Position numbers and translations under genes: made by a program
From: Escallonia rubra
Lineage: Eukaryota; Streptophyta; Magnoliopsida; Escalloniales; Escalloniaceae
Direction of reading: 5' to 3'
Assembly (NCBI GenBank): GCA_033065855.1
Contig: JAVXUO010000638.1
Coordinates: forward strand, 923,001-987,000
DNA length: 64,000 nt
Shown: in pieces, positions 27,501 through 37,000 of the stretch
Numbering within the stretch: the stretch's first letter is position 1
Layout: the number at the start of each line of letters is the position of its first letter
The notes under the pieces: model-generated
The model's input: the letters and a program-made list of their open reading frames with translations, nothing else
What the model was told of the DNA's origin: nothing
Databases searched by the model: none

Positions 27501-27774
27501 ATTGAGGTCTCCATGCCTCCTGACATTTCGATAAGGTATAAATCGTTATAATTCAGACTCTCATGTTGTTCATGATATCTGTTATAGCTCAGAACTAATG
27601 TACCCTTTCTGGTTTCTAAAATCCAGAGATGCCATGAAGATAGCTGAAGAAGCAGAGAAACATATTCTGGAGGCATTCTCCAACGTCATACAAGCCTGCA
27701 TTCAGCTACGACTTGGGCACGCAATCTCACAAGTTAACCATGAAGTAGCGAAGCTCAAACCAATGGAAAGCTAG
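15049..27774 (+). CDS. MTPC1: MTPC1-type cation diffusion facilitator (12 exons)
   Basis: Membrane metal(II)/proton antiporter of the CDF (ZnT/MTP) family, closest in my recollection to Arabidopsis metal tolerance protein C1. Exons: 15049-15411, 16197-16266, 17062-17159, 17314-17468, 20170-20285, 21008-21104, 22108-22192, 25098-25160, 25929-26034, 27005-27141, 27444-27535, 27627-27774. Phases agree throughout and give 509 aa. The Ser/Arg-rich N-terminus (about residues 1-60) looks like an organelle transit peptide. Metal-site motifs are HxxxD in TM2 (H116/D120, in DAAHSLSD) and HxxxD in TM5 (H252/D256, in WHHRAD), the Zn-type pattern rather than the Mn-type DxxxD. A His-rich loop (about 188-202) precedes GIDMNHPILAL. 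VDPFSSVSAAHEVGE starts the cytosolic C-terminal domain. Intron 7 has a GC donor. Substrate and organelle are inferences. Confidence 0.93.
16785..16950 (+). mobile_element. Au-like tRNA-derived SINE in MTPC1 intron 2
   Basis: The left part resembles a tRNA promoter: an A-box-like GGTTAGCTTGC and a B-box-like GTTTGAAAC downstream of GTGACCTGGAAGTCACG. It is followed by AAACAGCATCTCC, a GGGTAAGGC motif, and the 3' signature GCGGGAGCCTTGTGCACTGG then GCTGCCCTT. This order is the well-known plant Au SINE arrangement. Substitutions in the B box suggest an old copy. No target-site duplication was resolved. Confidence 0.75.
17546..18363. mobile_element. 802-bp TIR DNA transposon in MTPC1 intron 4 (hAT-like)
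   Basis: The element at 17554-18355 begins CTATGAAGCACGG and ends CCGTGCTTCATAG. The inverted termini extend as degenerate GGGTGCGG-type repeats to a shared GGTATTTTTG about 70 bases in. It is flanked by ACATGCGA (17546-17553) and ACATGCGC (18356-18363), a 7-of-8 match as expected for an 8-bp duplication. The inside contains a purine-rich stretch (about 17755-17880) and no transposase. hAT assignment rests on duplication length only. Confidence 0.75.
18468..18532. repeat. (CT)n(AT)n compound microsatellite
   Basis: About a dozen CT units run straight into roughly twenty AT units, 13 bp past the mapped right flank of the intron-4 transposon region by about 105 bp. A likely polymorphic marker; frames crossing it are artefacts. 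Confidence 0.95.
19115..19830. repeat. GGTGG-rich repeat block in MTPC1 intron 4
   Basis: A strongly G/T-skewed core (about 19235-19580), full of GGTGG and GGCGG, sits between AT-rich arms. The arms carry ATTTGGTAAAC on the left and GTTATCAAACACAC on the right, a loosely inverted pair. The layout resembles the CCACC-core family elsewhere in the window, but the arms are not clearly the same sequence. Probably a related non-autonomous element. Confidence 0.4.
23022..24480 (-). mobile_element. LTR-like repeat with minisatellite, minus-strand copy
   Basis: Read on the minus strand, this copy has a CCTATAAATAGG TATA box (near 23203-23212). Downstream come GAATTCTAGAG, a Cys/Ala-type spacer, TGTGGCATCTCCACG and CTTCCTTGGCATCA. 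The same ordered landmarks occur on the plus strand at 31670-33622, so the two are one family. Upstream of the TATA box lies a GC-rich minisatellite (about 23600-24120). It has no gag or pol and looks like a solo LTR or TRIM/LARD-type relic. Exact ends were not resolved. Confidence 0.6.
23600..24120. repeat. GC-rich minisatellite in MTPC1 intron 7
   Basis: About ten degenerate units carry GGTAGTGTCC, then GGAGGAGTCGCCTACC and a GACGGGCC-type spacer, with a period in the 40s of bases. Some units are lengthened by GTGCCGGAGCACTCGGAG. That last motif has a counterpart in the 123-bp units at 32391-32840, read on the opposite strand. Confidence 0.75.
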
Positions 27775-28669
27775 TAGACTTGTCTTATAGTGATACATAT
27801 TTGAAAATATTAATTCTGTAAACGTGGCTGATAAAGCTATATACAGTACAGGGAGTTTCTGGTTAGTTATACTCCCTACATATAAGTTGTTACACATTTC
27901 TTAAGTTATCAATTTTGTCAGATGATACTGCAAAAACCACTCTTTGAAAACATCCTCTCTCAGTCTACCCTCAAATGCATCCTGCCTACCAAAACCACCG
28001 GTTTCCCCGGCGTGTGATGGCTCTCTGTTTTGTTGGTTTTGTATAAATTTGTGCGGGGTGTTGTAGATCTGGGGTTGGTGAAGTGTTTGGGTGCCTTTCG
28101 ATTTTGATGGCTATGGTCCCTGGTTGTCTGTGGTTAATGGTGGTGGTTGGCTGTTAACCGGGCAGGATACTAGGGAGAATGGTTCTTCGTGGTGGTGGTG
28201 GTGGTGGGTAGATCGCGAGGGTTGCTTGTATGATATGTTGGTCTTCTTTTGTGTGTATGATTGGTGGTCATCTCCCCTATTTTTGCATTGGGGTGTGTTT
28301 GCGTTGTAAGGTGTTGGCTCACGGTGGTTGGCTCGGGAGTTTGCGGTGGATGGTTGGTGGTGGTTCGGTGGTCCGCTGGAGGATCTCTCCAGATAGGTTT
28401 CCCTCTCTCGGACTACTTGTGGTAGGAGTGGTGGTTGGGTATAGGGTCTCGTCCATCGCTGGCGTGGTGGTATGTGGGTTCCTTGGTGGCCTTGGTTGTA
28501 TCTGCGGTGACAACGTCTGTTGTCAGTGGTAGGTTGTGCACGGTGGCGAGTGGGGCATCGCGGCTTTGGGACACGTGGCCTTTGGGTTGATAGGTGTTGG
28601 GTGCTGGCCTTGACAGGTATTGCCAAGAGTGCGTTGCTGGTGGAAGGTGGTGTGAAGTGCGTTGGTTTA
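27775..28669. other. MTPC1 3' flank, G/T-rich spacer
   Basis: The first ~200 bases are presumably MTPC1 3' UTR. From about 28000 the plus strand is strongly G/T-skewed with runs of GGTGG. Long frames on both strands (for example 28111-28779 minus) are products of this skew and of low complexity. No gene is supported. Confidence 0.5.
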
Positions 28670-29070
28670 GCTCTGTTTAGTAACTTTTTCGTTTTCTGCT
28701 TTTTCTCCGGTTTACAGGAAAAAAAAAAAAAGTGTCTGACACATAATTTTCGTTTTTTTTCTTCAGTTTTGAAAACCAAATTTTAAAATAGAGAACTTTC
28801 ATTTAAGAGTTTTGAGTTTTATTTTGAAACCACCACCACCCACAACCTGCTGCCGGCCACTGTCGCCAGCCGCCACCGCCGCAAACCACTACAAAAAAAA
28901 AAACTCAAAATAAAAACTGAATAATCTAACACCTAAAAGAAAAAACTCAAAATAAAAATTAAGTAATCAAACAATCATTTGTTTTTGTTAAAAAAATAAA
29001 AACTGGTTTTAATTTTTTTAAAAAAATTAAAAATCAAATCTGAAAGTATTTTCAAACACTGCTTGTTTTT
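28670..29070. mobile_element. CCACC-core MITE-like element, copy 2
   Basis: It shares with 38450-38837 the ordered blocks GACACACAATTTT-like, TTGAAAACC, GAGTTTTGAGTTTT, a CCACCACC / GCCGCCACC core, AAACTCAAAATAAAA and TCATTTGTTTTTGT. The right end reads TTTCAAACA. About 400 bp, no coding capacity. Confidence 0.65.
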
Positions 29071-29191
29071 GTTTTGGGTTTATTACCTTGATGGTTGTCA
29101 ATGTCTACTTGGTGATTGTTAGTTTGTTTGTTGGTAGGTTACATGTTTGCTCTTTATTTTTAGGTTTTTACTTCTTGTTGCTATATGAGAG

Positions 29192-29355
29192 CATCTTCTT
29201 ATTAAAACACTTGCTATAATTATAATCCGATTGAATAAAAAAATTAGACATAAATACACCAAATTGTGACACACTATTTGATAATTATGCATATGCTTTT
29301 AGCACTTCTTATTAAAACGCTTGCTATAATTATATTCCGATTGAATAAAAAACTT
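29192..29355. repeat. Pair of ~45-bp direct repeats, 110 bp apart
   Basis: CTTCTTATTAAAAC followed by TTGCTATAATTATA and CCGATTGAATAAAAAA occurs twice, with the second copy 110 bp downstream and only a few substitutions. It is a local duplication with no assigned role. Confidence 0.8.
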
Positions 29356-29566
29356 ACTTTCAAAAATAAATTTTAAAAACAGCTTCGTAAACTTTAGGCT
29401 CGATTAATGTTGAGATCTGTGTTAAAGACAGATTAAAATAGCTCTTTTTTAAGCTGGTTTGAGAAGCATTTATTTTTAGAGACAAACTACACATAATAAA
29501 AAGCTAAAAGAAAATATAGAAGGAAGAAAAAAACCAAAACGCAGGCAACTGTAGGTAGCAGAGAGA

Positions 29567-29644
29567 GCCATTGATCAGATAATTGTAGTCTGTTTTTTCG
29601 ATCGACATCGTCTTTTCCGATAAGTGTATCATCACTTCAACGGC
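29567..29644 (-). ncRNA. Box C/D snoRNA, predicted 25S rRNA guide
   Basis: On the minus strand the 78-nt RNA has an 8-bp terminal stem GCCGTTGA/TCAATGGC (one G-U). Box C is GTGATGA (29629-29635 complement) and box D is CTGA (29575-29578 complement). Just upstream of box D is CAGACTACAATT, the exact complement of AATTGTAGTCTG, which I recall from the 5' domain of plant 25S rRNA. By the box D plus five rule, the target would be the first U of AAUUG. It would act in the nucleolus with fibrillarin, Nop56/58 and 15.5K. C'/D' boxes are weak. It lies 82 nt downstream of the next snoRNA and is presumably processed from the same precursor. Confidence 0.85.
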
Positions 29645-29726
29645 TCCGACCCAAAACGCACGAAACCCTAAACATTTAACAACGGCACACAATCAAAACA
29701 GAATTTTTACCAGGGACGAAAGAGAA

Positions 29727-29827
29727 AGGGAGCGGGCTCAGAAGGATCCATTGGTGATTTTATAATCACGGGAGGAAATTGAAATCCCTCTCAGTAAATG
29801 GGTAGTTCTCATCATCACAGCCTCCCT
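29727..29827 (-). ncRNA. snoR41Y: Box C/D snoRNA of the snR41/snoR41Y type
   Basis: This 101-nt minus-strand RNA has a terminal stem AGGGA..GGCT / AGCC..TCCCT with a small 3' bulge. Box C is GTGATGA (29812-29818), D' is CTGA (29781-29784), C' is GTGATTA-like, and box D is CTGA (29738-29741). Upstream of box D is CCAATGGATCCT, the complement of AGGATCCATTGG in 18S rRNA, the conserved segment just before the 530-loop region. The fifth base from box D pairs with the A of GGATCC. That is the site methylated via yeast snR41, human U62 and plant snoR41Y, from memory. The D' guide (GAACTACCCATTTA) has a target I could not name. Name given by target, not by database match. Confidence 0.87.
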
Positions 29828-29982
29828 ACTCCCTTCAATTAACCAAAACAAGCACACACTGCCAATAAAGAAAGACGAGCAGAATCAAGAAATTTAGGGC
29901 TGGGTGTTAGAGGGGAGGGGGCGCGGTTAACGCACACCGGCGACTCTTCTATTTGCTGAGAGACGAATAGGGCTGTCTGCGG

Positions 29983-30025
29983 GTATATAAAGAGAGAGAG
30001 CGCCGTCAATGTAGGGTTAGGGTTT
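29983..30025 (-). promoter_or_regulatory. TATA box and telo-box promoter of the snoRNA unit
   Basis: On the minus strand AAACCCTAACCCT (30013-30025) is followed 20 bp downstream by CTTTATATAC (29983-29992). A start is expected near 29950-29960, leaving a leader of roughly 130 nt before the first snoRNA. Telo-boxes next to TATA boxes are typical of plant snoRNA and ribosomal-protein promoters. The TATA sequence is near-palindromic, so plus-strand use cannot be excluded. Confidence 0.7.
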
Positions 30026-30361
30026 CTTCTCCGCTTTACGGCTTTACCTCCCCATTCTGCTGAATTACGAAAACACCACCAAGTAAGAAGAAGAAGCTTT
30101 GAATCCTTTGATACGGCAGGGGTATTTTAGTCTTTTGACATAAATATTCACTTCTGTCGTTAAAAGATACGATTGCTATTATTATAAAATTGAGTTTTTT
30201 TTTCTTTAAAAAAATTTAATTTATTCCTTGAGCTTAGAAATATAAGTGATGTACTCCTTTTAGTTAACAATTCTAAACTGTTGTTCTTTAGATGGTTTGA
30301 GTTTTTTAATTATGACGAAACAAGGCGAGTATGATTACGAGACGCATGAAATTCCATGTTA

Positions 30362-31347
30362 CTCAAGATTAGGGGTGGCGATTGAACCCAAATCCATTTA
30401 CCCGCTCAAACCCGCCCATTTATAAATGACCCAAAACCATCCATTTAGATAAATGGGTCAAATGGGTTAAGAATTCTGCAACCCATTAACCCATTAATTT
30501 ATATGGGTTACAAATGGGTGCTCATTACCCATTAATCAATATGTCTCATTCTTCTCTCTTCCTTCATCCACACTAAATATTTGAGTCAAATTTGCCAAAT
30601 CCATAACACCACCAATAACTCAACGTTTCAGCCCAATCGGACCAGCCATCCCCTCCCTCCGTCGCCATCCACATCCCAACCTTATGCCGTGGTGTTGCCG
30701 TCCTCACCTGCTGCTGCAGCGCAGCCGTCCTCACCTGATGCTGCAACTACGGTCGGCGTGGCAACTCCATCGCCATTTGTTGTCACTGTCGGTAATGGCA
30801 TCCTTCTATAGTTGTGGTATTAGATCTATGTTTGTGGTTCTAGATCCTCAAATCTGGAGCGGATCTATGCGTGATAGCAGTGGCGTTGGTAGTTGGGGTA
30901 TGAATTTGGATTCTATGATCGAAAGGAATGAGTTTTTGCCTTAGTGGATGGATATTGAGAATTTAAAAATAGTTGATAAAAAGGATGAAGAGGGCTTGTA
31001 GTGGAGGTGGTTGTTGGTTTGGTTGGGGGTGTGGTGGTAATTATGGCGTGGCGGCGGCGGCGGTGAAGGTGGGTATGGGCGGCCGTGGCGGCGGCGGCGG
31101 TGAAGGTGGATTTGGGCGTGTGGCGGTGGCGGCAGCATGTTCATTCGGTGGTTTCAGTAATTGAAGAGGAGCTGAAAAGTTTGTAAAATGATTCATTATT
31201 GGGTAAATGGGTGTAAATGGGTGAAACCAACCCATTTGACCCATTAGTAAACGGGTTAAAATGGATTGATGATCCATTTATACCCAACCCAATTAATTAA
31301 CACCCAAACCCAACCCACCCACTCATTTTGCCACCCCTACTCAAGAT
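30362..31347. mobile_element. 970-bp hAT-type non-autonomous element
   Basis: The element at 30370-31339 begins TAGGGGTGGC and ends GCCACCCCTA. It is flanked by perfect 8-bp duplications CTCAAGAT (30362-30369 and 31340-31347), diagnostic of hAT insertion. Subterminal regions are dense in AATGGGT/ACCCATT motifs. The core is GGCGGCGG-rich (about 31040-31130). There is no transposase; frames inside (for example 30581-30811) are low complexity. Confidence 0.9.
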
Positions 31348-31884
31348 CAAGTCACAATATTAATGAACTAAACTTGAACATTAATGAAAAGAACTCATTA
31401 ACATGTTGAGCTCGGATGTTTAAGCAAAAAATTGTACACAAAGCCCACTGGCCTAGGCTTGATCTATTTGAGACAAGCTTGAGAGATGAACAAGCCAAAC
31501 TTTGTCTCCGTCCAAAGCTTGATAAGTGGATAAACCAAGTTTGAAGACCTGAAGCTCGTCTCAACTTGAGACCATTAATCGCCCTAATTTTAGCTTGATG
31601 GACGCCTCACAAGATCAGTTTTACCTTCCAATGTTATATTGTGTACCCAACTGTTTCCAACCTATTCAGGTCGCATCCCAGAGCCCACTAGGGGACCTAT
31701 TTTGCGCGACACATCACGCATTCAACGGTCAATTATTCAACGCTATCAACTGGTCAAAATGCATCTTCCATTGAATTTTCACGACAATCACTAACACATT
31801 TTTGTGGCCAACGTAGCAACGTCAGCGGCACCAACACTTAGAAAAAGTGCGTGCATGAATTAAACAAAAGCCACCAACCCCAAA

Positions 31885-32080
31885 GGGGGTCGACCACCTA
31901 ACCCCTGGGGGGGGGGGGGGGGTCGGCCACCCCATGCACAAAGGGGTCGACCACCTTATTTGCACAAGGGGTCGGCCTCCTTACCAGGGGAGGGGGGTCG
32001 GCCACCTTGTTTGCACAGGGGGGTCGACCACCTTGGGCATGGGGGTCGACCACCTTGCATGTAGGGGGTCAACCACCCTT
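31885..32080 (+). repeat. GGGGTCGACCACC short tandem array
   Basis: Eight to nine irregular units of GGGGTCGACCACC or GGGGTCGGCCACC are spaced 15-35 bp apart by variable CTTGTTTGCACA-type spacers. A 15-18-base G run (31907-31922) is included. Each core contains the palindrome GGTCGACC or GGTCGGCC. Confidence 0.85.
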
Positions 32081-32390
32081 GTCACGGGGGGAGGGGGGGC
32101 TGCTGACTCCTCTGGCATCTCACTCAACGCACTCTCCCCAATGCTCACACGTCAAACATGGCCGCACGACGCTCATTGTCACCCGCGTACCATCGCCATG
32201 ACGACAGTTGCTCGCGGCCGGGCACTATTGTCTGGGCACCGTCTTCACGACGACCATCGCCCGCACACTCTCTAACATTCCGCCGCGCCCGTACGCTGCG
32301 CCACTTCCATCATGTGTCCCCAGCACCAGGTATTGTCTCGCGACGGTCGTCGCCGTGACCATGCACCACAATCATATTACATCATTCTGG

Positions 32391-32840
32391 GGGCTCCGCT
32401 CGTTAGTGCTCCGGCACGAGGACCCTCCGCAGCGGGATGGGCTCGTTACCACAAAGCCATTGCCGCCGCGGGATAGACTCGTTACCAGAAAGCTATCGCC
32501 GTCTTTATTTCGGGGGGCTCCGCTCGTAGTGCTCCGGCACGAAGACACTCCGCAGCGGGATGGGCTCGTTACCACAAAGCCATCGCCGCCGCGGGATAGG
32601 CTCGTTACCACAAAGCTATCGCTGTTTTCATTCCGGGGGGCTCCGCTCGTAGTGCTCCGGCATGAGGACCCTCTGCAGCGGGATGGGCTCATTACCACAA
32701 AGTCATCGCCGCCGCGGGATAGGCTCGTTACCACAAAGTTATCACCGTCTTCATTCCGGGGGGCTCCGCTCGTAGTGCTCCGACACGAGGACCCTCCGCA
32801 ATGGGATGGGCTCGTTACCACAAAGCCATCGCCGTCTGGG
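32391..32840. repeat. 123-bp tandem repeat, ~3.7 copies
   Basis: GGGCTCCGCTCG starts at 32391, 32515, 32638 and 32761, giving periods of 124, 123 and 123. Each unit contains GTGCTCCGGCACGAGGACC and two copies of a GGCTCGTTACCACAAAG half-unit. As 123 is 41 codons, long frames stay open on both strands (32208-33038 plus, 32372-33250 minus). They look coding but follow from the periodicity. Confidence 0.92.
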
Positions 32841-34055
32841 GTGACTTGCGTGACACTAGGTACTGAGCTGCGACCATGTTCGCTCATGTTACCGGTGATC
32901 GTCGGCACCCTCAGGACGATGACCGCCGGGTCACTCCGCGACGGGAGCATGTCTTTGGAGGGCATTGCGCCTAGTCCGCCTGGCAGTTGGCTACAGGGGC
33001 AACCCTCACTGCTGTCAGGTTCTTTGCGCATCTCTTGACACACCTTGTGGGATTCAGTAAGGGCTTGGACCGGTGGCTGGGGCAACAGGCTTACTCTGAT
33101 CATGTCGTCGTGTGTGGTCAGTCTTCTCAGACAGGTAGAGAGATGCTGCGCGGGCAGGGCAGCGCGAATTTGGGAACCGACAGTTCGACGGAGAACCGGT
33201 ATTTGTGGACCCCCTGGTGACGTGTCACTCCCAGGGGATGACACATGCATATTTTTTCCTATAAGTAGGGGACATTGGGCTTCATTTCAAGGACTTCTCT
33301 CTCATTTGACATTTTCACTTTCTCTCTCTAAAAACCTATTCTCTTTGGAATTCTAGAGAGAGAAACACATTTAGACTTCTGACATCGGACCCCTGACGCT
33401 GCACCCCTGACTTGGACCCTAGCTTGGATTGTCAACTGCCGACTTTGTTTGTCGCCGCCTTGTCTGCGCAGCACTGCCAGCCCTCACGTCCTGTCTGGGG
33501 AGCCTTGCTCTCTGCCCTTACTCCGCCCTCACTGTCTCTCACTTTGTATACTTGGAAGCTGACTCGGACTGCAACCTTTGTGGCATCTCTACGTAGGTAC
33601 GAACCCACCTTCCTTGGCATCACCAACAAAAAGAGAGTATAACCTATCTATGTCTGTTTTTCATTCTTACCTCATCTTGTAGTTCAAAAGTTAATTGCTT
33701 GTACTTTACAAGTTGGACAAATCGGTTCATCTACAACTTCAAATCATCATACACAATGGCAAATAAAGATGAGTAAATTGTTGACAAAGGTATTAAAGTT
33801 CTCTAAACATGATTATTCAAAACTATCAGTTGACGGTTAACACAACAGGCCCATTTCTGATTGTGGCCTCTTGGGCCTTAACCGCTTCAGCCTATGCATA
33901 CACTAATCCTTGCCTAAAGCTTCTATCTATCTCCCTAAATGTTCACTACATGCAGCAAGCAACTTGGTTCACTTCTGCCATGGCTTCTGGCTCCCTACAG
34001 CTATCAGAAAAACTGAAAAAGTAATAAAACATTAGACCAAAGGGTGGGATCTTGA

Positions 34056-37000
34056 TCAGACATCCCAAATGGGCTTTTCCAAGCCCGAGTCCTGAAAAGG
34101 ATTCATCACCTGCTGCATTCGCTGCTGGCCCATATGGGCTTCCATATTCGGGGGCCTCGATCCTCCGATCCCCAGGAAATCGACGGTCATCATGTCATTG
34201 CCACTGGCACTGCTTCCGAACCTAGATGGTCCCGTCGGGCTCCGGCCCATTCCTGCCATGGGCCTTCCCTGTATCAGGCTGGAATTACTGCTGTTACTGT
34301 CTTCACTTTCCACATTCTTCATAAAACCATGGTTTTGATGATCACCTGCTCCCATCAACATCTCACTGAACATCCCCATATCGTTCATTGCCGAGCTACC
34401 CGTACCCGGCCCGAACATCTGGGGCAATGGATCTTGTGGGCCCTTTTGCATCATCTGGGTGCTGAAATTTGACTGCTCAGGTTGTGTTTGCTGAAAGTTC
34501 TCAAATGAGGTGTTCTGCTGTTGCTGCGGCTGCATTGCGCCGTACGATGATGACCGCTGATCAGAACCGGCCATGCTACTGACAAAGCTCTTTTGCATCA
34601 TGGGGGAGTTGATACTGTTGCTTGCCGTTGCACCCATTTGGGCTGCTTTCTGCAACAAGGCCGTGGCGGACATATGGGCCGCCGCGGCCCCGGAAATCTG
34701 GCCGCCTTTACTGTCTTGGACGTAGTTGAAGCCCGAGTTCGGCCCGTTTGAGCTTAGCTGAAGCCCGGAAGATGTTGAGGGCATGCTTCTTGGGCTGCCA
34801 AAAAGTGTGCCTGAACTGCTTGAAAGCATGCCTCCGGACATGTTCATGGGCTTGAAAGGCATTGGAATGAGTTCTTGGTGGAGAGATTTTAGTGGGTTTT
34901 TGGAGTCATAGTGGTGGAATTCTGACATTCCTGCGTTGTTATTGGTGTTGTTCATGGGCATTGATGACATGAGGTCTGCAGGCATTTGGCCTTGTAAGTT
35001 TGATCCTCCCATGCCATTCATGAGTCCTTGGTTTACTTTGTTGTTCTCTTCTGCCAGTGCATCACAGAATGCTCTGTGGGTTATAAAGCTGTCTCTCCTG
35101 CAGTAGATGAGAAGGTCATTACCAATTAGTTTGTTGTTAGATGGCCAAATCGATAAGAACAAGATATTCTTAATTTGATCGTCCCCTTCAGAAGGAATTC
35201 GCTCATACTTTCTTGAACCTTAGATTGTTTCCGAATCGATTAGAACAAGTTGTGACAAGAATTACTTGTCAAGTTCTATCAACGTAAGAATCAATTTTTT
35301 GCGACATTTTATGTACTATATAGCCATCATGAAACTTGTCTGGCTGGGTCAGAGAGTATTGGATCATATCATCATCCGTCCAAGAAGAAGTCAAACACAT
35401 GTGTTGATAACAAACTTCAAAGTTCACAAAAGATAGAAGAGATTAATTAGGATAGCTTCCTTATCTAGTTAGTCATTTTCAAATCTCCACTTCTGTAAAG
35501 GATATGTGCATATATACTCTCAAAAACGTGTACATCAGAATATGGAAAAGCAATACAAGCTTTTGTTCTTTTATGGTACCAGAGCTTCACCTGTCAAACG
35601 ACAATTTTTTTTTCCATGGCTTCTTCTTCCCACACCACTCCTACCACACCCGTTAGCTTCCCTCTCTCAACCATATTCAACACCTTATTTCTGTCAAACT
35701 TACCACTGAAAGTTACCTTCTCTGGAACAGTCAATTCCTCCCTCTTCTTCGTGGCTATGACCTTGTGGGATTTGTTGATGGAACACACCCATGCCCTCCA
35801 AAATATCTTGCTCCCTCTAACACCCCCACACCCACCTCGGACATCACTACTGTCTCTACCAATGAAGACTCGTCTGTCGAGAACCCAGAATACACATTCT
35901 GGCAAAAACAAGATCAACTTCTTTTAAGTTGGCTATTGCCATCTCTCACTGAGCCTGTGTTGGCACAGGTCCTTGTCTGGCTGGGTCAGAGAGACAGAGA
36001 GAGTTCTTTTGGCAATATACATACTCAATTTGTTTGTCCGCCATATCCTAGATTTTCATTGTGTAAAAAGAGTGTGTGTAGACAACCCAAAAGTTGATGA
36101 TAGTTGTATAGCTTAGAATAGTAATGAAAAAACTTGGTAGTCAACCATCAGATTAAGTTTCTAAGAACGGCAAAGCTAAAACCAACCAATATGCGAAAAC
36201 GAGCTAGCGTAAATGTAACCATCTTAATTAGCACCAAAAAAAAGTAAATGTAACCATCTCAATCACAAGGTTCAAGACATAATTGGCGATTACCATTCTC
36301 TAAACTATCGTGAAGTTGCATCGTTTGCGAAAGACTAATGGAGAAAGGCCAACCTGGAGAAAATGGTTCCACAATCACATTTGTATTCTCTTGTACCACA
36401 AGTCTTTTGATGAGCTTTCCAGTCGGATTGCACAGCATATTTCTTCGAGCACTTGTCACACTTCCATTTTTTCTCTCCATGCTTGCGGCTATAGTGCTTC
36501 TTGATGCCAGTAAGATCACCCAGTGCCCGAGATGCGTTGTGGTGGACACATGTTGGCTCGGGACATATGTACACCCGCTTCCTCACCTCGGTGCTTGTTC
36601 TTTGCTTAAGCTTCCAAGGTAGATTATGGCCTCTCCTGTGCAATTGTAGGTTTTGGTCCCTTTGGAACCCCTTGTTGCATATCTCACACACAAATCTGTT
36701 TGTCGCCATGAGCGTCGTTGGTGAGAGAGCAACGACTTCCGCAGTTGGATCTGTTTAACAAACAAATTTGTAGTTACTACTATGTTTGCCAGCTTATTCG
36801 TTGTAGTTAGCTTTCTTGCCAAAACTTTAGTAAGTTTAGTGTTGGGATAGATTAAACACAATCAAAGAGCAAGAACAGTATGTAGTATACAGTGTAAAAA
36901 ACGTAGAAATTTACAGGGATAGCGCTCTAGCCATTAACACCTAGCGGAGAAACAGTTGGGGACCAAAAACATACTGTAATATATACAAGTGTGTGATCAA

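Larger units (their letters stand above)
31670..33622 (+). mobile_element. LTR-like repeat with tandem arrays, plus-strand copy
   Basis: Landmarks in order: GCGACACATCACGC (about 31703), GGTCGACC arrays (31885-32080), 123-bp repeats (32391-32840), a CCTATAAGTAGGGG TATA box (about 33258), GAATTCTAGAGAG, TGTGGCATCTCTACG and CCTTCCTTGGCATCA. The last parts match the minus-strand copy at 23022-24480. The first parts match a fragment at 54985-55160. A downstream TATA box and leader suggest an LTR or TRIM-like element. No gag, pol or primer-binding site is visible. Confidence 0.6.

Noticed and set aside
28111..28779. 222-codon minus-strand frame as a gene
   Set aside because: Low-complexity Pro/Thr/His-rich translation of a G/T-skewed spacer running into a MITE-like element.
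32208..33250. Overlapping 276- and 292-codon frames on opposite strands as repeat-protein genes
   Set aside because: They are forced open by the 123-bp (41-codon) tandem repeat, lie in an LTR-like element and show no domain.
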